Positions 22,119 through 34,100 of a stretch of DNA of 64,000 bases are shown here, piece by piece. Location of the stretch: the NCBI RefSeq assembly GCF_964019385.1, contig NC_088645.1, positions 25,278,489 through 25,342,488 on the forward strand. The letters are read 5' to 3'. The translations under genes and the position numbers were made by a program. Each line of letters begins with the position of its first letter. The first letter of the stretch is position 1. This DNA is from Sycon ciliatum (taxonomy: Eukaryota > Porifera > Calcarea > Leucosolenida > Sycettidae). The notes beneath the pieces were generated by a model. It was not told where the DNA came from. It searched no databases and worked only from the letters and a program-made list of their open reading frames with translations.

Positions 22119-23153
22119 GTTTTACTGTTTCTAAGGCTGATTGCATGGGCCGACCCCGGCGCGGGAGGTTGTGTGCTGTGTTTCGTGCAAGGGCGCGAGC
22201 GATAAAACCAGTTCGAACCTTTGTGGTCCACTTTCAAGATTATGCACAGTAAAAAATTTAGCCTCTTAGGCCTCCATTCTCGGGTTTCGCAGCATGCCAA
22301 TGGCGATGTCCGTTCTTCCCCGATTGCATCCAGTTCTTGTAGTGGGCAGATAGATCTCTTTTGCACTGAGCTGAGGGGAGAGCGGCGGAAGAGCGAGGAG
22401 TTTGAAATCCATGGCATTGGATGGCCACGTGGATGCTAGCGTACGAACGCTACCGTACAATTCAAGATCCGGGGATTTGCTTTTGCCCGCACTGTGCTCT
22501 CAAAAAATCGAGTTCGTGTCGCTGCTGTTGCCGCCGTCCAGGTGCATTTTTGCTGTTTCAAGTAGAAAGTCTTGATGTTCTCAAAGAGCTTCTGCGAAAT
22601 TTCTCGTCACAGTGAGGATGTTTCGGACATTAACGTTAGCATAGCTTCTTCTGGACTCAGGCTGGAAGAAAGCGGCTGGCTGGTGGACAGGACGTGGATT
22701 TCGAAACCTTGCATCGCGCTTCAACCGTTGCAGGTTTTACCGCACATTTAGAAGTAAGTAGAAAATGTTAGCATACTGCTTCTAATGATCCTTTCCTTCA
22801 CCGATCAAAATATTGTACAGTCACGTACTTGAGTTACATCTCTGTGTGGTCTAATGCCGCAGTGTAGGCTGAAGGCTCTCGTTAGGTTCTAAGTTCTAGT
22901 CATGCACTACAGTAACAAAGGACGTCTTGGTACTGGGTTTCTGTACACAAATACTCTAGTCCCAACCCAGGCAGGACAGCTACGTTGAACACTGGATGTC
23001 TGGCCAGCGGGGGGGGGGTAATATGTGGACAGAGCAGGGTCTGCTCCAGATCTGGGTCAATTGGGGGGGGGGGGGGGGGGTACTTGGGCCAGTTTGGAAA
23101 AGAACACCGGGTCACTTTTGACCCGGTTGGGAATACGCATGCTACATATACAG

Positions 23154-23195
23154 CAGGGAGTCGTAAACGATAATATTAATATTTACGGCTCCCTG
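23154..23195. mobile_element. micro-palindrome, CAGGGAGTCG family
   Basis: A 42-bp hairpin from CAGGGAGTCGTAAACGATAA to the near-complement ending CGGCTCCCTG. The flanks atatacag and atgtacat agree at 6 of 8 positions. Same terminal sequence as the hairpins at 48974, 54663 and 59601. Confidence 0.55.
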
Positions 23196-23477
23196 ATGTA
23201 CATGTACATGCATTAGCCGCACTTGGACGTACCCGGCTCTGACCCGGTTGCAAGATTTGTGCAAGGTACAAGTGTACTCGGCTGGTTTGAAATCCCAGAG
23301 CAGACACGCTGGTTTGAAATCCCAGAGCTGCAGACGCTGAAGAGTACTGTACACTACACTATATGACACTGATTGATGACTGCTTCTTCACTAGACTCGG
23401 CCTATCACCATGACGACCGAGAACAAAACAGCAGGTTGCACTTCAAGCCCACCCGTCTTCAGAAAAGGGAGAAAATA

Positions 23478-23508
23478 GATCCCCCCCCCCCCCCCCCCCC
23501 CCCCCCCA
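23478..23508. repeat. poly(C) tract, one of many G/C homopolymers
   Basis: A run of C at 23480-23507. Comparable G or C runs occur near 19541, 20169, 23010, 23064, 29651, 35940, 37098, 42530, 48426, 54617, 55838, 58202 and 63589. Confidence 0.9.
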
Positions 23509-23722
23509 GTGTCCTCTTGGAAGGCCAGCGGTCCTTGAGACACACCACGGTAAAGGTAGGAGCGGGGCGACAACAGGTTGTAGCTACTGATGGTGCATTC
23601 GAGGACGTGCAGTTAATGGGTGACACCTTGTGTGCTTAGTGAATCTTCATGAAACCTGGAGTAACACAACTTGAGGAAACCTTTCCCCTCTGTTGTTTTA
23701 TCCTTGCGCTATGCAAGTTGGC

Positions 23723-23830
23723 CGAATAGGATTTTCGGTCTTTGACCACTTTGATTGTGGGTCTGATCAACTCATCTCCCACGGCTTTAGGAGCTACAGG
23801 CGCACATTGGTCATTGCGCATGGTCACCGG
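23723..23830 (+). repeat. dispersed repeat with CGGTCTTTGACCACTT core
   Basis: The block 'cggtctttgaccactttg' followed by 'gtgggtctgat', 'ctcacctcccac' and 'ctttagga' recurs at 40288-40420, 50862-51020 and, inverted, 53945-54100. Copies differ in length, so it is an old interspersed family; class unknown. Confidence 0.7.
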
Positions 23831-24247
23831 TGGCTTTCCTGCTGATGTTTAAAACTCACGCTGACCGAGCCTCATGTGAGCCAAGAGCTTCATTATAATT
23901 TTCTTATCCACAAGCACAGTCATGCTGCTGCAAAGTACTACCATGTTGTTGGTTTGACAGCGTGAAACAAGGCGGAGGACACCGCGCTCGGAAAATGCTG
24001 TCAAACTAACAACATGTGTGAACTAAAATAAGGTTTATCTAATACTAATACTAGTACTCGGGAGAATGAAGTTGAAGACACCACTGCAGCTGTACTTATG
24101 AGAAGGAGAGCTCTGTGCCAGAACTTTGCAGCTTAGAGAGTGTGTGTGGGCAGGCGTGTGTTTACCGCCATATTGCCAGGTGTGTCTTTACCACCATATT
24201 TATCAACCATAATACTAGTACTAGTACTAGTATTGTACTAGTATTGG

Positions 24248-24440
24248 TTTACACAATTGGGTGAACTCACCCATTCCACAATTCTCTGCAAATCTGAACC
24301 ATTCCATTATACGTGACAACGTGACAACGTTTCGGCACTTGGCCATCGTCAGGTAATAACAATGAAACGTTGTATTATAATGGAATGGTTCAGATTTGCA
24401 GAGAATTGTGGAATGGGTGAGTTCACCCAATTGTGTAAAT
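24248..24440. mobile_element. fold-back element with retroelement-like centre
   Basis: Arms of about 63 bp (from 'tttacacaattgggtgaact') are nearly perfect complements. The loop holds 'caacgtttcgg' and 'ggccatcgtcagg' motifs, which resemble terminal sequences I associate with Penelope-like and related elements (uncertain). Flanking 'actagtactagta' simple repeats. Confidence 0.7.
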
Positions 24441-24525
24441 ACTATGAAACTGCAGGCAGCCTCAAAACTTCTTCTCAGTACTACTAGTATTGGTTTACCT
24501 AATACCATAAGGTACTACCAGTAAA

Positions 24526-24641
24526 AAGGACCAAGGAACTACAAGTTACGCTATAATGTCCACTAGCACCACCCGTTACTAAACAATCAACGGGTGGTGT
24601 TAGTGGACATTATAGCGTAACTTGTAGTTCCTTGGTCCTTT
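24526..24641. mobile_element. fold-back element, AAGGACCAAGG family, copy 1
   Basis: Two arms of about 52 bp starting 'aaggaccaaggaactacaag' around a short loop. A second copy at 54178-54387 carries a 27-bp micro-insertion. Here the corresponding site (gttacgc, 24545-24551) is empty. Confidence 0.85.
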
Positions 24642-24825
24642 CTACTTTTTAAAAATAATCCTTGGCTCTCCATCCGAGTTCATACTACCAGTATATAGTC
24701 CACTTAATGCCACTGTTGATGTTTCTGCAGGGACCACGGACGCTATGTGTTCAGTTTAATGGAGGCTAACATTATGCATACTGTGCCATACACTCTCTGG
24801 CCTAGGCTATCGAGCACGGTGCGTA

Positions 24826-25003
24826 CAGCGGAACCTGTCTAAGGCGACCGCTCATGGGACCTTCAAAACGTGGTCTCTGTTACCAGGTGGTCTCCTTATC
24901 CAGGGTCATTTGACTGAGAATGGCATGCCCTGGTCCTGGTTTCAGTGGTCTTCTAGGACAGGTGGTCGCCTTATCCGAGTGGTCGCCTTGGCAGGTCTTA
25001 CTG
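24826..25003. mobile_element. pogo/Tigger-like MITE upstream of gene B
   Basis: Ends CAGCGGAACCTGTCTAAGGC and, inverted, CAGTAAGACCTGCCAAGGCG, flanked by TA on both sides. About 180 bp, non-coding. It ends only about 230 bp before the gene B start codon, so it may lie in or near the promoter. Confidence 0.65.
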
Positions 25004-25236
25004 TAGTTAAAACCACACACCCATTGTCCAGCCATACACTGTTGATGGGCATATCCCCACCGCTCACCACGGACATGCCGAACCAACACTCTGCTGCAGC
25101 AGAGCACAAGAAGTGCATGAACTCGTTGAGAAAATAGTGTTGTACTTTCCGCGTGAACATGTTCTACAGGTCGTGGACACGTGTGACCGCAAGCACTGCC
25201 CGGCTGTTTTGCACCGGCGGCGAGGAGAGGGGCACC

Positions 25237-25249
25237 ATGATCCAGGCCG
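25237..25249 (+). CDS. gene B, 13-nt first coding exon
   Basis: ATG ATC CAG GCC G followed by a strong donor GTAAGTGT at 25250. M-I-Q-A plus one base, phase 1. With the next exon the split codon is Gly and the protein continues directly into the hydrophobic signal core. The upstream 'gcaccggcggcgagg' resembles sequence upstream of the gene C start. Identical in length and phase to the gene C first exon. The true 5' UTR start is not visible. Confidence 0.75.
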
Positions 25250-25265
25250 GTAAGTGTCCTGAATA

Positions 25266-25383
25266 GACCTAGTCTCTAGCACAGCACATTGCAGTCCTGG
25301 TCTCATCCACAGTGCATTGCAGTCCTGGTCTCTACCACAGCGCTTTGCAGTCCTAGTCTCTAGCACAGCACATTGCAGTCCTG
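25266..25383. repeat. 30-bp tandem repeat, about four copies
   Basis: Degenerate tandem units of the form 'cacagcacattgcagtcctg' plus 'gtctctac' immediately inside the first intron of gene B. Confidence 0.8.
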
Positions 25384-25399
25384 TGCTGTGATAGAGACC

Positions 25400-27930
25400 A
25401 GGACATTTGTCCTGTCAAGGCAGGATTCCGCTTGGCACCGGGTCCGGCAAACACATATTTCACTGTACACACATGCCATAGCATATGCCTGAGAGTTACT
25501 TTAAAAGTTAAACTGAAATGTCCCTATAGAGGACTTTCCATTACATCACCTTTTTGGCGCCTTCCCGGTGTCCACCCAAAGATCACCCATAAGACAAGTC
25601 CGTGTCCTACGGTAAAATGTGCTTGGGTGGCAAAAAGAGAATCAAATGTGTTGTTCGGTGTACGGTTGAAAATGATGTTGCAGGCCGTCGCAGTGGTGAA
25701 GCACTTTTGCTTTTCTTTGATGTGGTGAATAGTTTCGGTAAGTCGCGAGGATTACTAGCCGCAGTTACTCTACTGTTTATTCCAGCCTTGAAGAGGCGTT
25801 GCCGCGAGAAGATTGACAGAATCCGTGGGCCCAGTACATTGATCCATATTTACCTATGGACGAAGACCTTTCAGCCAATCCCCCTGCGTTGGGTATCCAG
25901 GCCTCTCTAAATATTTAGTGAATGTCCCCAGCACATATGCAAAGGACTTTCTAAAGTCTTACAATAGCCCTGATGGATACAAATGTATGTGTCTCATTGC
26001 TGACTGGGTTGGCACATTATCGTGTCTTGCCCAATCGAAGGAAGAAACAACAACTGTCAACAAAATTCGTTTGCAAACGTCAGGCACTCGCAGAGTGTTT
26101 TTGCCGAACCTGTCCATCCTTGGGTAGCTGCTGAATGACCTGGAATTGTTTTTTGGCGCACACTGCACTTGCATGGTGGGCCTGGGAGAAGCATGCTCCC
26201 ATGTTGCTGCAGTGCAGTGTTGTTTTGACTGAATTTACGTTGGAGACTGAAATGTGATGTGTGCTGAATGTCAACACCTACACCATTGGGTCACTCACCA
26301 GTGGCTGGCACCGTCAATGAACACTACACGAAAATAGTGTACATGGATTTTACTTCAGCTGGGCAGAAATTGGAGCACCGTGCCCATAACCTACAAGTAG
26401 TCTCACTTCTCTTTCGCTGCCTGACTCTCTCTCTCTGTCTCTCTTGCTTTGCATGCCTGTCAGTGTATCCATGTGTGTGTGTGTGAGCGTGTGTGTGCGT
26501 GCGTGTGTGGGTTTTTCTTCCTTATCAGTACGAGTATGACAATGTTGACATGCGGTGGCTGGTAGCACGAAAGCTGACAAAGTCAAACACGGCCATCATC
26601 ATCATTGGTCCTATGTAGCCAAAAAGTTGGTGTAGTGGCGAACTTAGTTGTCCTGATCCTAAAACACGCTGATGAATGCACATCCAATACAGCAATTGTT
26701 TTTTCCTGGTCGTCCCTCGACCTGGCATTCTCCATAAGCAGTTGCTGATTACCGGTAGAGTGTCTTGCATTACTGCCTTTGCAAGAGTTACACAAGAAGT
26801 AAGATCAAGATGATCCTCACCACAAGAAGATCAAGAAGCTGAATACATGTACCTAATTGTCCAGAAAGACAGAAGATGAGGTATACCAGTATGTGCCGCA
26901 GCAGATGAAGAACTGCACAGCGCAGCAACCAAGTGGGAAGCAGAAGAAGATTGCGCAAGTAGGTCGATCAGAGTACCGGTATTATTTTATCCATGACAAA
27001 GGAAATACACATTGTGCAGAACATGAAGCATACACACTCGCATGGAAGAGATAATGCCGGAGTTGCACCCAGGGCCAGTACTAGACTATAGCTAGCACCA
27101 CCAGTCATGTAGAGGCACGTGCATAATAGAGCTGGGTACATTAGTCATTACCATCAGCATCAGCACTATCAATCATCAAACTCCAGCTATACCTTGCACC
27201 CCAACAAACTAAGTAAGTTGATAGTGTTCGGAATCATCTTCGTGTTTCCGCCTTTACTGGTGCTGCCACAAATGAGCTGAACAAGTTAGTTAGTTAATTC
27301 GATACGTACTGGGGTGACAGGGATGATCATGACTTTTCTCTTCGCCAACGAAGTGATGGAACAATATTCGTGTACTTCGAAGTATTTGCATAAGGAGCGA
27401 AGTTCTCGAGTCGTGTGTCCGTCATCCACTGGTTCCGTCGTTCTCCATCGTAGGGAAAACGATAACAACTCAAAGACGATCCAGGTGTGGGAACATCCGA
27501 TCGCGAGCAGCCCTTTGGTATTCTCAAACTACAGTATGCAAAATGGAACTTCTTTCGAAAAACACTGTTTCTTTCCAGTGCAGTCTTCTTTTTTTGCCAC
27601 CCAAGCTCCGTTTCAAGTCCGGTGATCGGTGGTGAACTCGATGATCTTTGGCCCGAATCCTCATAGGCCGCACGGTATGACTCATTGGAAAGTCCTCTAT
27701 AGGCTATACAGTCAACCTCCTGAATAACGACCTCTGGTACATGTATAACAACGTCAAAAGCACTATATTACCACCGCTACTATTTCAGCAAGCAACGGAA
27801 CTTTGATGTCTCTTTATCCGATCCCTGTGCCTGTAATTCTTTTTCTCTTATTGCCCACAGGCGATCGTGAGAATAAAATATTTCAAACAACAACTCGTGA
27901 GGAACGACACATTATTTGGCCCTACAGAGC
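25400..27930. other. gene B intron 1, mostly unassigned
   Basis: No further phase 1-1 exon was found. A strong-looking donor at 25737 ends an open frame of about 40 codons in phase 1, but its peptide does not make a signal sequence, so I left it out. A short CT/GT-rich patch lies at 26420-26515. Confidence 0.4.
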
Positions 27931-27932
27931 GT

Positions 27933-28195
27933 TCCAAAAAAAAATACAGATGCGTGATTTCAAAAAGCCGTTAGGCCAACATCTATACCACATAAAGTCT
28001 ATGATTACTTTGTGCTGTGCATAAAAATCCGAAATTGGGTGTTTGCTACCCGATCGCTTAAAAATCTATATGAGAGTATTTGCGGGAAGGACCTGAGCAA
28101 TATTCCGAAAAACATTCTCAAAAAGCTTCAGCCAAATTCGAAATATTTCAAAAATACCTTGCGTCTATAATTTTGAAATGGACTGTGGCAGCCAT
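27933..28195. repeat. interspersed repeat, uninterrupted copy
   Basis: Matches 39306-40012 once the insert there is removed. Shared blocks include 'ggccaacatctataccacat' and 'gaaatatttcaaaaatacc'. Likely an old non-autonomous DNA element; the left terminus is eroded. Confidence 0.65.
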
Positions 28196-28482
28196 TTGCC
28201 TGCATTTTTTGCACATCAGGAATAACGACAACTTGCGAATACCGACACCTTTCTCATGCACAATCGAAGGCCGTTACTCGCAAGGTCAACTGTACTTTGC
28301 GTGTGCTGTGTTGTGTAATGCGCGTGATCAGTGTCATGTTTTATCTTATCTCTTTTTTTTATTCCAAACAATACACGGCTGAGGTAGCCAATGACCACTT
28401 CGTCTTTGCGTGGCGATTGCAGGGGTTTTATAGCCAACCACGGTCATGCATCTTATCTCATCTCATCTTATCCCTTCTGTAG

Positions 28483-28539
28483 GTGTTGTGTGCCTCCTCG
28501 GTGTGCTGCTACTCTCAGCTGCTGCTGGTCTCGGTGCGG
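28483..28539 (+). CDS. gene B, signal-peptide exon
   Basis: The acceptor is 'tcccttctgtag' and the donor 'gtgcgggtaagt'. 57 nt, phase 1-1. It reads VVCLLGVLLLSAAAGLGA, a classic signal core ending in small residues; cleavage near residues 22-24 is plausible, followed by ARPDQC. A 74-bp minisatellite starts 11 bases beyond the donor. Confidence 0.85.
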
Positions 28540-28550
28540 GTAAGTTGCTA

Positions 28551-28994
28551 CATGGCACAGGGCACAGTCGTGTGTACTGCTCTGCACACATGTAGGCACT
28601 GCATTTACAGGTCTTTGTGTGCTGCATGGCACAGGGCACAGTCGTGTGTACTGCTCTGCACACATCTAGGCACTGCATTTACAGGTCTTTGTGTGCTGCA
28701 TGGCACAGGGCACAGTCGTATGTACTGCTCTGCACACATGTAGGCAATGCATTTACAGGTCTTTGTGTGCTGCATGGCACAGGGCACAGTCGTGTGTACT
28801 GCTCTGCACACATGTAGGCAATGCATTTACAGGTCTTTGTGTGCTACATGGCACAGGGCACAGTCGTGTGTAATGCTCTGGACACATGTAGGCAATGCAT
28901 TTACAGGTCTTTGTGTGCTGCATGGCACAGGGCACAGTCGTGTGTACTGCTCTGCACACATGTAGGCAATGCATTTACAGGTCTTTGTGTGCTG
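28551..28994. repeat. 74-bp minisatellite, six copies
   Basis: Unit starts at 28551, 28625, 28699, 28773, 28847 and 28921, each opening 'catggcacagggcacagtcg'. Copies differ by a few bases. Each contains 'catttacagg', an acceptor-like site, so cryptic splicing is conceivable. Open frames through it on both strands are repeat artefacts. Confidence 0.95.
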
Positions 28995-29059
28995 CACGTG
29001 TTTAGAAGTGGTAGAATGCAAGCAAAGAGATGTTTTGACTAGTTTGAGGGAAAGACACA

Positions 29060-29200
29060 AACGGGAAAAGTCTGAAGAAAAAATTGACCCTCACCACCAG
29101 GACTCGAACCAGGGACCCTCGCTTGTAGCTAGCGATGCTCTAACCACTGAGCTATGGTGTAGTCGTCATCCCAGCAGAGACCGTTCAACATTTTCTTCAG
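29060..29200 (-). repeat. tRNA-derived SINE, minus strand
   Basis: The complement shows an A-box (TAGCTCAGTGGTTAGAGC), an anticodon-arm-like hairpin without the usual U33, and a B-box (GGTTCGAGTCC), then a T-rich tail (TTTTTTCTTC). It is preceded by 'gttgaacggtctctgctggg'. A homologous + strand copy lies at 60480-60632 and a 5' scrap near 44139. The conserved extension outside the tRNA part argues for a SINE rather than a tRNA gene. Confidence 0.75.
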
Positions 29201-29379
29201 ACTTCGAGAGATATTTAGATAGATAGATTAGATACAAGTAGATAGATAGGTTGATGAATGGATGGATGGATAGATAGGCAATGATAGCGATGCTACAGCA
29301 GAAGCCATAGTAACACACACACACACACACACACACGCACATACACACACACACACACACATACACCTGTCCTGTTGAG

Positions 29380-29545
29380 CCACTGCCATGAAGGTTACGT
29401 GGGCCCCGGAGGGGCAGCTGAGAGAGAGGAGGAGCACACAGCCCTGTGACGATCCAGGTGATGCGGTAAGCGAAATCGGCGGGAGCAGGCGCAAACACAC
29501 GTGAAACCCTGACGGTCCTGAACGGTCGGACACACATACACACAC
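29380..29545 (-). pseudogene. zinc-finger fragment of a retroelement
   Basis: One minus-strand frame reads FTCVCACSRRFRLPHHLD then RHRAVC, a C2H2/C2HC-like finger of the kind found at the N-terminus of LINE-type proteins. No longer frame exists. (CA)n tracts border it on both sides, as with the related fragments at 46600-47310. Confidence 0.45.
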
Positions 29546-29875
29546 ACACGCGCACACACACTCGGCCTGTAATTGCCATTCCCCGAACGTTCATTTCATA
29601 CAAACTAATGCACCCTATTATGGAGCATGACATTTTGCCCCAATGGGGCAGGGGGGGGGGGGAGGGGTGCAGTTCATACCCCAGCTAGGTCCCGGCCCCA
29701 GAATTATGGTATTCACTGGCACAATGTCAGAATCATGATACTGCTTTGCTGCGAGCAAATTTTAGTAAGAAAGATAGCAAAGAGCGAAAAAGTCCTTCCT
29801 TGATGTATTGCATTTTCTTCCTTGTTGTGGGATGGAATACTCATTTAAAATAGTTTTGTATATGTTTGCACTCAG

Positions 29876-30010
29876 CCCGACCGGACCAGTGCAAATCTGG
29901 ACAAGTGAAGTGTCCGGACAAGTCCAATTGTGTGGTTCTGGTCGATGGCTTCACGGGCCGCTGTTATTGTCCGGGGAATGTGAACGTTACCGCAGCTAAC
30001 AACTGTGATG
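29876..30010 (+). CDS. gene B, EGF-like domain exon
   Basis: The acceptor is 'tttgcactcag' and the donor 'gtgatggtaagcc'. 135 nt, phase 1-1, the usual phase for shuffled EGF modules. Six cysteines at residues 29, 36, 42, 53, 55 and 67 follow the spacing C-x6-C-x5-C-x10-C-x-C-x11-C, a textbook EGF pattern. Calcium-binding residues are not obvious at the N-terminal end. One sequon (NVT, residue 60). Confidence 0.9.
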
Positions 30011-30024
30011 GTAAGCCATCTAGT

Positions 30025-30187
<163 letters not shown>

Positions 30188-30597
30188 CATACATGTTAAC
30201 CATGGACTGCTTCTGGCTAGATTAACTCTTGTGTAATCATTGGTGCTAGTGAAGCTTATGTCAGATCCACTCTGATTGAGCGACGCACACTAGTAGCAAG
30301 TATTACCTTGACTGGGTGCAGGGGTAACTGCAGTTGGATCCCGGGACGGATACCCTGATGCCGTCAATCCTTTTTCTGCACCTTGTCCTTACCCACTTAC
30401 TGAGGTGTGGTGAGCCCATAAGTGGGATCATTTTCAAGTCCACTCAGAGTTTTGGGGATTTCAGGGGGTGTCGGCCGTTGGGCGGTTCAATAATCCAAGT
30501 GAGTCATCTTTCCAAGATTCCTTTTGAGTCTCTCCCCCCTCCGAGTCGCAGGGAGACCCACGTGACCAGTTTTGGCAGTGAGCAACAAGTACAACAA

Positions 30598-30642
30598 GCG
30601 TGCGTGTGTGTTTGCGTGAGTACGTGTGTGTGCGTGTGTGCG

Positions 30643-30690
<48 letters not shown>
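30598..30690. repeat. (TG)n microsatellite just before a gene B acceptor
   Basis: TG repeats end about 25 bases before the acceptor AG at 30714-30715, so this short intron is bracketed by GU repeats at both ends of the transcript. Confidence 0.95.
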
Positions 30691-30692
<2 letters not shown>

Positions 30693-30715
30693 CCACTTCT
30701 CTCTTCTGTGATCAG

Positions 30716-30885
30716 AGATCCCTGTTGTGAAGGGTTCTCCGTTTTTTGAAGCGCTACCTGTCACCGCTGGTGAGACTCTTCGACTGAGTTGTTCATTTGA
30801 CACAACACTTCGATATCCAGTGCAGTGGATTAATGTTGCCAGCAACAACACGATCAAGGGAGGAGGAACTTCACAGCGCACAGTG
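30716..30885 (+). CDS. gene B, first half of Ig domain 1
   Basis: The acceptor is 'ttctgtgatcag' and the donor 'cacagtggtaag'. 170 nt, phase 1 in, phase 0 out. It encodes IPVVKGSPFFEALPV, then GETLRLSCSF with the B-strand Cys (94) and PVQWIN with the core Trp (106). The second half is the exon at 36305. Same length and phases as the exon at 39087, which starts Ig domain 2. Confidence 0.88.
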
Positions 30886-30969
30886 GTAAGATGCTGTCTC
30901 CCTGTCTCTGTCTGTATCTCTCTCAGCCTGTTTGTATCTCCTCTCCTTCTCTCTGTCTCGCTCTGTCTC

Positions 30970-31156
30970 TGTTGTGTATGCAAGTTAGTCATTATATATC
31001 TACTACACCGTTTGTTACTGTATTGCGCATGCTCGCATATGGTTGTTGTTGTTACTTTACCTGACCAAGAGGAATGTCTTACAAATGCTAGTGTTTGTGT
31101 GTGTCAGTAAGAATGCATGAGTGTAATGGAATGTTAGTCCGCAAGGGGACATAACA
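30970..31156 (+). repeat. 5' LTR of Ty3/gypsy element
   Basis: 187 bp, TGTTGTGTATG to GGGGACATAACA, i.e. TG...CA ends. Base-by-base reading finds no difference from the 3' LTR at 35432-35618. Preceded by gtctc (30965-30969), repeated after the 3' LTR. Confidence 0.95.
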
Positions 31157-31183
31157 ATTTGGCGACGAAGATAAAAGACGAAG

Positions 31184-34100
31184 ATGTCGCGATCGAAGCT
31201 TGAAATATTTGAAAAAGGTGATTTTCGTGAGTATGTAGAGAGACTCACGTTTTATTTTATCGCCAACAGTATTGGACAAGTCGCAGCTGGGGCAACCGCG
31301 GACCAGGAGAGAGCGGCGGACACGCAAAAGGCAGCTGTCCTGATCAGTCAACTCTCTGCTGAGAACTACTCGATTCTGAAGAGTCTTTGCCTGCCGGACA
31401 AACCAGCGCAGAAAACGTTTGAGGAACTCGGAGAATTGCTTTCAGAGCACTTCAAGCCTAATGTCAGTGTGTTGGCGGCGACTCATAGATTCCAGAGGAT
31501 TTGTCAAAAGGATGGAGAGTCAGCAACACAGTATGCAGCTAGACTAAAGCAAGCAGCCATGGACTGTAAGTTTCAGGCGTATTTGGACAGGGCACTCCGA
31601 GACCAGTTCGTCAGTGGGTTGAAGTCGATGAGTGTTACGAAGGAGATATTGTCAAAAGCAAAGGAGACCTCAAGTTTGGCGGACATTGTGACGATGGCAT
31701 CAGCCTATGAAACTGCATCGAGAGAGTCGGAACAATTGACGGCGCAGTCCGTCCACGCCGTTCGTTCGCGCCAGTCGACGAGCAAGCCAACTCCAACTTT
31801 CAAGTCGCACGACAAGAAATGTTTTCGGTGTGACAAGGCTGGTCACAAACCGGAAGAGTGCCGCTTCAAGAGTGTGAAGTGTCACGCGTGTGGTACGGTG
31901 GGTCACATCGAGAGAGCTTGCCGCAAGAAGAAGTCTGGACAAACCGTCCATCACATCGCGGAAGAAATTGGTGAGTTCGTTCCATGTACTAGTAAACCCG
32001 ATGTCACCATGTATAGTGTAAATGCAATGGGGCGACTACCGTACACTGTATCATTAGATGTAATGGGTACCACTATCCAAATGGAGATTGATACAGGAAG
32101 TGCTGTCACGATTCTCAGCAGCGCAGATTTCTTGCAATGCAATGGTGTGCTGAGTAACCTGATGGAATCCAGTATCAACCTTGTGTCCTACTCTGGAGAT
32201 GTGATTAATTGTCTCGGGGAAGCGGAAATGGAGTTCCGAATGGGCACACAATTGCACACACTATTGGTGAGGGTTACAAATGGAAACCGTCCATCTATTC
32301 TGGGCAGAGATGCAATGGCTTTGTTCAAACTCCCCTGGAAATCAATTTTCGAAGTGCACCAGGTCGAAAAGTTTGGCGCTAAATTCATTGAGAAATACCC
32401 AGGGTTGTTCGACACCTCAGAAGTGGGAAAGGTGAAAGGCGTGCAGGTGAAATTGCATGTGTCTGATGAGAGCCCTGTTTACCGAAAGGCAAGGCCGGTA
32501 CCACTGTCAATTCGGGAGAGCTATGTTGAGGCTCTGAATAAATTGGAAGCAGATGGTATAATCGAGAAAGTCACGCATTCAGAATGGGCCTCCCCCACTG
32601 TCACGGTAGAGAAATCAGGAGGTGGGTTGAGAATCTGTGGTGACTACAGTGGCACTATCAATCTGCATTCTAAATGCGAGCAATACCCGCTACCCACTCT
32701 TGAGGAGCTATTGCACAAATTGGGCCCGGGGTCTAAATTCACGAAGCTGGATTTGTCGCAAGCCTACCACCAGCTAGAGATAGCACCTGAATGTCGGAAG
32801 TACACCACGATCAATACCATGCAGGGGTTGTATCAGTACAAACGACTCCCTTTTGGTTTTCACAGCGCCGTATCTATTTTCCAACGGGTAATGGAAGAAA
32901 CCCTTAGCGATTTGCCAGGATGCGGGGGCTACATCGACGATGTGTTGTGTACTGGTCGTGATGAGGAGATCCATGAGAAAAATGTGGATCAAGTGCTATC
33001 TTGCCTAAATGAGAAAGGATTCAAGCTCAATCCTAAGAAGTTCAGCTACATGGCGGATAAGCTAACGTACCTCGGTCATCAGGTAACCGCGCAGGGAATC
33101 GCACCCTCGCCTGATCGAGTGAATGCCTTGAAAGTCGCAAAGCCGCCTAACAACGTGAATGAATTGTACTCTTTTCTGGGTGCGGCCAATTTTCAACGGA
33201 AATTTGTACCTCGGTTCGCAGAGATTGCTGCACCACTGTACAACCTGCTCAGGAAAGAAATGAAATGGCAATGGAGCAAGGCAGAGGAAGATGCATTCCA
33301 GGCCTTGAAAGATGCAATGTGTGAGCATACGCTATTAGCACACTACGATGTCAAGAAGCCAGTCACACTCCAGGTGGACGCTTCTCCAATGGGTCTAGGT
33401 GCCGTACTATTGCAAAGGCAAACGAATGGTGATGTTTTGCCGGTTGCTTACGTGTCAAGGAAATTGACACCGGCTGAATCGCGTTATGCACAAATCGAAC
33501 GGGAAGCCGTAGCTGTGGTTTTCGGTGTTACGAAGTTCCAGAAATACTTGCTAGGGCGCCACTTCACGCTTCAAACCGACCATCAACCACTATTGAAGTT
33601 ACTGGGAAACAACGAACCAGTTCCTACACTTGCATCAGCTCGCATCAAGAAATGGGCACTAATGCTAGCTGGCTATGATTATGAGATCAAGTATTTGCCA
33701 GGCAAGGAAAATGTCTACGCGGATTTCCTGTCTAGGCAACCATGTGAGAATATCAGTCCGTCTGCAGAGGAAATGGTTACGGTTCGTGTCTTGCTAGTGG
33801 AGGAAGATACGATAATCAAAGCAGACGTAGTGAAATCGGAAACAGCTCGTGACCCTGAGCTATCTAAGGTGCTCTACTATGTGGTGAATGGTTGGCCTAG
33901 CTCAGTACCCCAATCGTTTCGGTCTTACCACAATAAGAGGGATGAGCTGTCTGCGGAAGATGGTATCCTATTGTGGGGACAACGAGTTGTCATACCCAAA
34001 TCACTAAGAATGGTATTGCTACGTGATTTGCACACGGAGCACTTTGGCATGGTCAAAACCAAGCAAATGGCACGACGGTACTTATGGTGGCCACATGTGG

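Noticed and set aside
25602..25737. Alternative first exon for gene B ending at a strong phase-1 donor (25737)
   Set aside because: The peptide is charged and does not make a signal sequence; the 13-nt exon at 25237 gives a far better leader and matches gene C.
27803..28024. Open frame with a signal-like start (MSLYPIPVPVILFLLL)
   Set aside because: No donor in phase 1 follows, and the frame runs into an interspersed repeat; the hydrophobic run includes an acceptor-like pyrimidine tract and looks coincidental.
28468..29060. Cys-rich open frames on both strands
   Set aside because: Created by the 74-bp minisatellite, whose length is not a multiple of three, so frames rotate between copies.
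29088..29165. Functional tRNA gene on the minus strand
   Set aside because: A and B boxes are good, but the anticodon loop lacks U33 and the flanks are shared with another copy at 60480, as expected for a SINE.
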